Shown here piece by piece: positions 5,451 through 7,414 of a stretch of DNA of 7,414 nt. Each line of letters begins with the position of its first letter. The first letter of the stretch is position 1. The position numbers were made by a program, and so were the translations under genes. The notes under the pieces were generated by a model that made no database searches, was not told the DNA's origin, and saw only the letters and a list, made by a program, of their open reading frames with translations. This DNA is from Lactobacillaceae bacterium UBA639 (GTDB lineage Bacteria > Bacillota > Bacilli > Lactobacillales > Lactobacillaceae), in assembly GCA_002299975.1 (NCBI GenBank), contig DBOT01000044.1, positions 310-7,723 on the forward strand, given 5' to 3'.

Positions 5451-6404
5451 ATGGCTTACGGATACATCACAGAATTAAACGATCACATTCAACGTGACCA
5501 CGTCAAGTTTCATAACCGTTACAACCTCACCCTCGCAGGTGACCTCTACTACCCTAAGAACATCGATCAACAGCAGCCGCTACCCGCACTGATCGTCGGC
5601 GCACCCTATGGGGGAGTCAAGGAACAGGGACCGGCCGTCTACGCCAACGAACTGGCTCAGCGTGGTTTCGTTGTTCTCACCTTTGACCAGACCCACATGG
5701 GGGACTCAGCTGGCGAACCACGGCGCGTTTCCTCGCCGGGACTCTTCGCGGAATCATTCAGCGCCGCCGTTGACTACCTCGGCATTCAGGTCCCATTTGT
5801 TGACCGGGAAAAGATCAGGGTCATTGGGATCTGCGGTTCCGGTGGTTTCTCCCTCGCCGCTGCTGCGGTCGACACCCGGATCAAGGCGGTTGCAACGGCT
5901 TCAATGTACGATATCACTGACATTCGTGGCATGATGGGCCTTTCTAAGGACCAGCTTGACAAGATGAAGGACGACCTCGCCCAGCAGCGGTGGGAAGATT
6001 ACGCCAACGGGATGCCAGAATACAAGCCGTCCTTCCCAACCAAGCCGTACCCAAGTGTCGACGCTCTACCGAAGACCGACCCGATCACCAATGAGTGGCA
6101 ACGTTTCTACGCCGTTCCGCGGGGTTTCCACCAAAATGCCCGGGGAAACTTCACGACCACCTCGAACCAGGCCATGTTGCAATTCTCAGCGCTGGACTAC
6201 ATTGACGAGATCACGCCCCGGCCGATCCTCTTCATCTTCGGTGACCGGGCCCACTCCCGCTCTTTTTCTGAGCGGGCCTACGACATGGCTAACGAACCTA
6301 AGGAGAAGTACATCGTCGAAGACTGTGAACACATCGACCTCTACGATCGGGTCGACAAGATTCCGCTCGCCAAGCTGGAAAGCTTCTTCAAGCAACACCT
6401 TTAA
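5451..6404 (+). CDS. Alpha/beta hydrolase (YcjY/dienelactone-hydrolase-like)
   Basis: This 317-residue cytoplasmic protein has an alpha/beta-hydrolase core. The oxyanion region is ALIVGAPYGGVKEQG (46-60), with LTFDQTHMGDSAGEPR at 76-91. The nucleophile elbow is VIGICGSGGFS (124-134), the acid FIFGDRAHSR (Asp265) and the base CEHIDLYD (His294). The elbow does not fit Gly-x-Ser-x-Gly exactly. Either Cys128, as in dienelactone hydrolase (G-x-C-x-G-G), or Ser130 could be the nucleophile. The substrate is unknown; esters or acylated small molecules are likely from the family. ATG 5451 has AGGAGG at 5437-5442, which overlaps the TAG of the acetyltransferase (5436-5438), and the genes are 12 bases apart. 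This indicates co-transcription and probably translational coupling. No clear terminator follows it, so read-through into the next gene is possible. Confidence 0.87.
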   Translation: MAYGYITELNDHIQRDHVKFHNRYNLTLAGDLYYPKNIDQQQPLPALIVGAPYGGVKEQGPAVYANELAQRGFVVLTFDQTHMGDSAGEPRRVSSPGLFAESFSAAVDYLGIQVPFVDREKIRVIGICGSGGFSLAAAAVDTRIKAVATASMYDITDIRGMMGLSKDQLDKMKDDLAQQRWEDYANGMPEYKPSFPTKPYPSVDALPKTDPITNEWQRFYAVPRGFHQNARGNFTTTSNQAMLQFSALDYIDEITPRPILFIFGDRAHSRSFSERAYDMANEPKEKYIVEDCEHIDLYDRVDKIPLAKLESFFKQHL

Positions 6405-6406
6405 TT

Positions 6407-6435
6407 TTTACATCCCCGTCAAAATGAACTAAAAT
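6407..6435 (+). promoter_or_regulatory. Promoter of the membrane-anchored hydrolase gene
   Basis: TTTACA (6407-6412) and TAAAAT (6430-6435) are each one mismatch from consensus, with a 17-base spacer. The promoter begins two bases after the preceding stop codon and lies 23 bases upstream of the ATG at 6459. Confidence 0.65.
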
Positions 6436-6458
6436 GCTAGCAAAAAGGAAGTGACAGC

Positions 6459-7325
6459 ATGCATCGTCGAATAACCACCATTATTACCACCGTGATCATC
6501 GCCGTGGTCGCGGTTATTTCCCTCACCGCCTGGCACCGGGCCCAGGCCGCCAAGCAGTTTGTTCAATCGAATACCCCGACCATCTTCGTTCACGGCTGGG
6601 GTAGCAGCGCCCATGCTGAAGAGAAGATGGCCAACGCTGCCAAGCGGGCTGGCGTCACCAATACGATCGTCCGAGCTAATGTTGATACGCATGGTAAGGT
6701 AACCTTCAACCGAACTATTCCCGCCCATGCCATCAACCCGATTGTCGAAGTTAACCTCGCCGATAACAAGCTCGACGGCTACAGGAACAACTATGTAGCG
6801 GGCTACAAACACGGCGGCAATTACGTCAAGAACGTGATCCTGGCCCTCGAGAAGCAGCACCATTATCAGGCCATCAATCTGGTAGGGCACTCAATGGGAA
6901 ATCTCGAGATTATCAACTACATCAACGACAACAGCAATAATCGGCAGTTGCCGCGGGTTGACCACCTGGTTGCCATCGCCGGCCACTACAACGGTCTAGT
7001 TGGTCAAAAGACGGCCGAGGGTCCGGTTAATGCCAAAACCGGGGAACCGCAACGTCTAGACGCAACGATTAAACCATTGTTGAAGTTGCGCAACACTTTC
7101 CCAACTAACACCCGGGTACTGAATATTTACGGTGATAAGGAGGACGGCTCCCATTCCGACGGTGACGTCCCTGTCAACTCCGCTAAGACCCTGAAGTACC
7201 TGGTCAACGGTCGCGCCAAGTCCTACCGGGAAGTGGAGATCAAGGGGGCCAACGCCCAGCACAGCAAGCTCCACAACAATTCCCAGGTCAACCGGGAACT
7301 GATCAACTTCCTATGGCGGAAATAA
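6459..7325 (+). CDS. DUF915-type alpha/beta hydrolase, N-terminally membrane-anchored
   Basis: This 288-residue protein matches the lactobacillus cell-surface hydrolase family (DUF915, alpha/beta fold). Residues 5-24 are a hydrophobic segment after MHRR, a signal anchor or uncleaved signal peptide, so the enzyme domain should face outward. Catalytic landmarks are the oxyanion motif FVHGWGSSA (43-51), the nucleophile Ser145 in VGHSMGN, an acid in IYGDKEDGSHSDGDVPV (Asp226 or Asp236) and His268 in NAQHSKLHN. The length is normal and nothing is missing. ATG 6459 follows AAAGGAA (6444-6450), weaker than the other SDs in this segment. It has its own promoter and its own terminator, so it is probably a single-gene unit. 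The natural substrate of this family is not known; a lipase or esterase activity is the usual guess. Confidence 0.9.
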   Translation: MHRRITTIITTVIIAVVAVISLTAWHRAQAAKQFVQSNTPTIFVHGWGSSAHAEEKMANAAKRAGVTNTIVRANVDTHGKVTFNRTIPAHAINPIVEVNLADNKLDGYRNNYVAGYKHGGNYVKNVILALEKQHHYQAINLVGHSMGNLEIINYINDNSNNRQLPRVDHLVAIAGHYNGLVGQKTAEGPVNAKTGEPQRLDATIKPLLKLRNTFPTNTRVLNIYGDKEDGSHSDGDVPVNSAKTLKYLVNGRAKSYREVEIKGANAQHSKLHNNSQVNRELINFLWRK

Positions 7326-7330
7326 TCAGC

Positions 7331-7369
7331 AAAACAACCATCAGCTATTTATGGCTAATGGTTGTTTTT
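7331..7369 (+). terminator. Rho-independent terminator of the DUF915 hydrolase gene
   Basis: AAAACAACCAT (7331-7341) pairs with ATGGTTGTTTT (7358-7368). After one mismatch, AGC/GCT extends the stem inward. A T-run closes it (7365-7369). It starts five bases after the stop codon. Confidence 0.88.
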
Positions 7370-7370
7370 G

Positions 7371-7414
7371 TTTATGTACTCCTCCCACCTGTTAAAATGA
7401 AATGAAGGAGGGAG
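7371..7414 (+). promoter_or_regulatory. Promoter and Shine-Dalgarno of a next plus-strand gene beyond the window
   Basis: TAAAAT at 7393-7398 is a good -10 box. A poor -35 candidate, TTTATG (7371-7376), lies 16 bases upstream. AAGGAGGG at 7405-7412 is a strong SD with no room for a start inside the window. A gene very probably begins within about ten bases after the right edge. Confidence 0.5.

Noticed and set aside
6429..6890. 153-codon minus-strand open frame
   Set aside because: It lies opposite the well-supported DUF915 hydrolase and has no ribosome site or motif.
1..7414. CRISPR arrays, transposases, prophage, toxin-antitoxin or defence genes
   Set aside because: No repeated spacer units, inverted-repeat-bounded transposase, integrase or matching motifs were seen on either strand. 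Every long frame is accounted for by metabolic or regulatory genes.

Overview
The window reads as two genomic backgrounds joined inside one gene. Bases 1 to about 1350-1430 look like a high-GC actinobacterial gut commensal of the Collinsella/Coriobacteriia type: Arg is mostly CGC, Glu mostly GAG, and GCG/CCG codons are common. From about 1430 to the end the DNA looks like a moderate-GC lactobacillus, most like Limosilactobacillus (fermentum/mucosae/reuteri group): Arg shifts to CGG, Glu to GAA, Shine-Dalgarno sequences are strong AAGGAGG, and hairpin-plus-T-run terminators are compact. The genus names are inferred from codon habits and gene content, not from a database search.

Left segment: the last 26 codons of an unidentified gene, a LysR-type regulator (92-988), an intergenic region with two overlapping LysR-style dyads (1031-1058), and the start of a MetE-core (YxjG/YxjH-type) methionine synthase-like gene (1137-2270). 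The compositional switch falls inside that gene at a very conserved stretch. The reading frame is intact and all expected zinc ligands are present in the C-terminal part. A metagenomic assembly chimera is the simplest explanation. A real in-frame homologous recombination is the alternative.

Right segment: after two terminators, four genes lie on the minus strand: a cytochrome b5-like haem-binding protein (2396-2638), a RibD C-terminal/DHFR-fold reductase (2727-3431), a HesB/IscA-fold protein (3504-3902) and a LysR-type regulator (3965-4864). This regulator diverges from a plus-strand pair: a LacA/Maa-type hexapeptide O-acetyltransferase (4980-5438) and an alpha/beta hydrolase (5451-6404) whose Shine-Dalgarno overlaps the upstream stop codon. 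The divergent intergenic region has textbook LysR architecture: two dyads of RCATAA half-sites just upstream of a TTCACA-N17-TAGAAT promoter. The acetyltransferase appears to have lost one C-terminal stretch of its beta-helix. A separately promoted, membrane-anchored DUF915-type alpha/beta hydrolase (6459-7325) follows. The window ends with a terminator and the promoter and Shine-Dalgarno of another plus-strand gene.

No RNA genes, insertion sequences, CRISPR arrays, prophage or defence genes were seen. I see no clearly novel multi-gene system. The points most worth checking are the in-gene compositional junction, the shortened acetyltransferase, and the LysR-controlled acetyltransferase-hydrolase pair.
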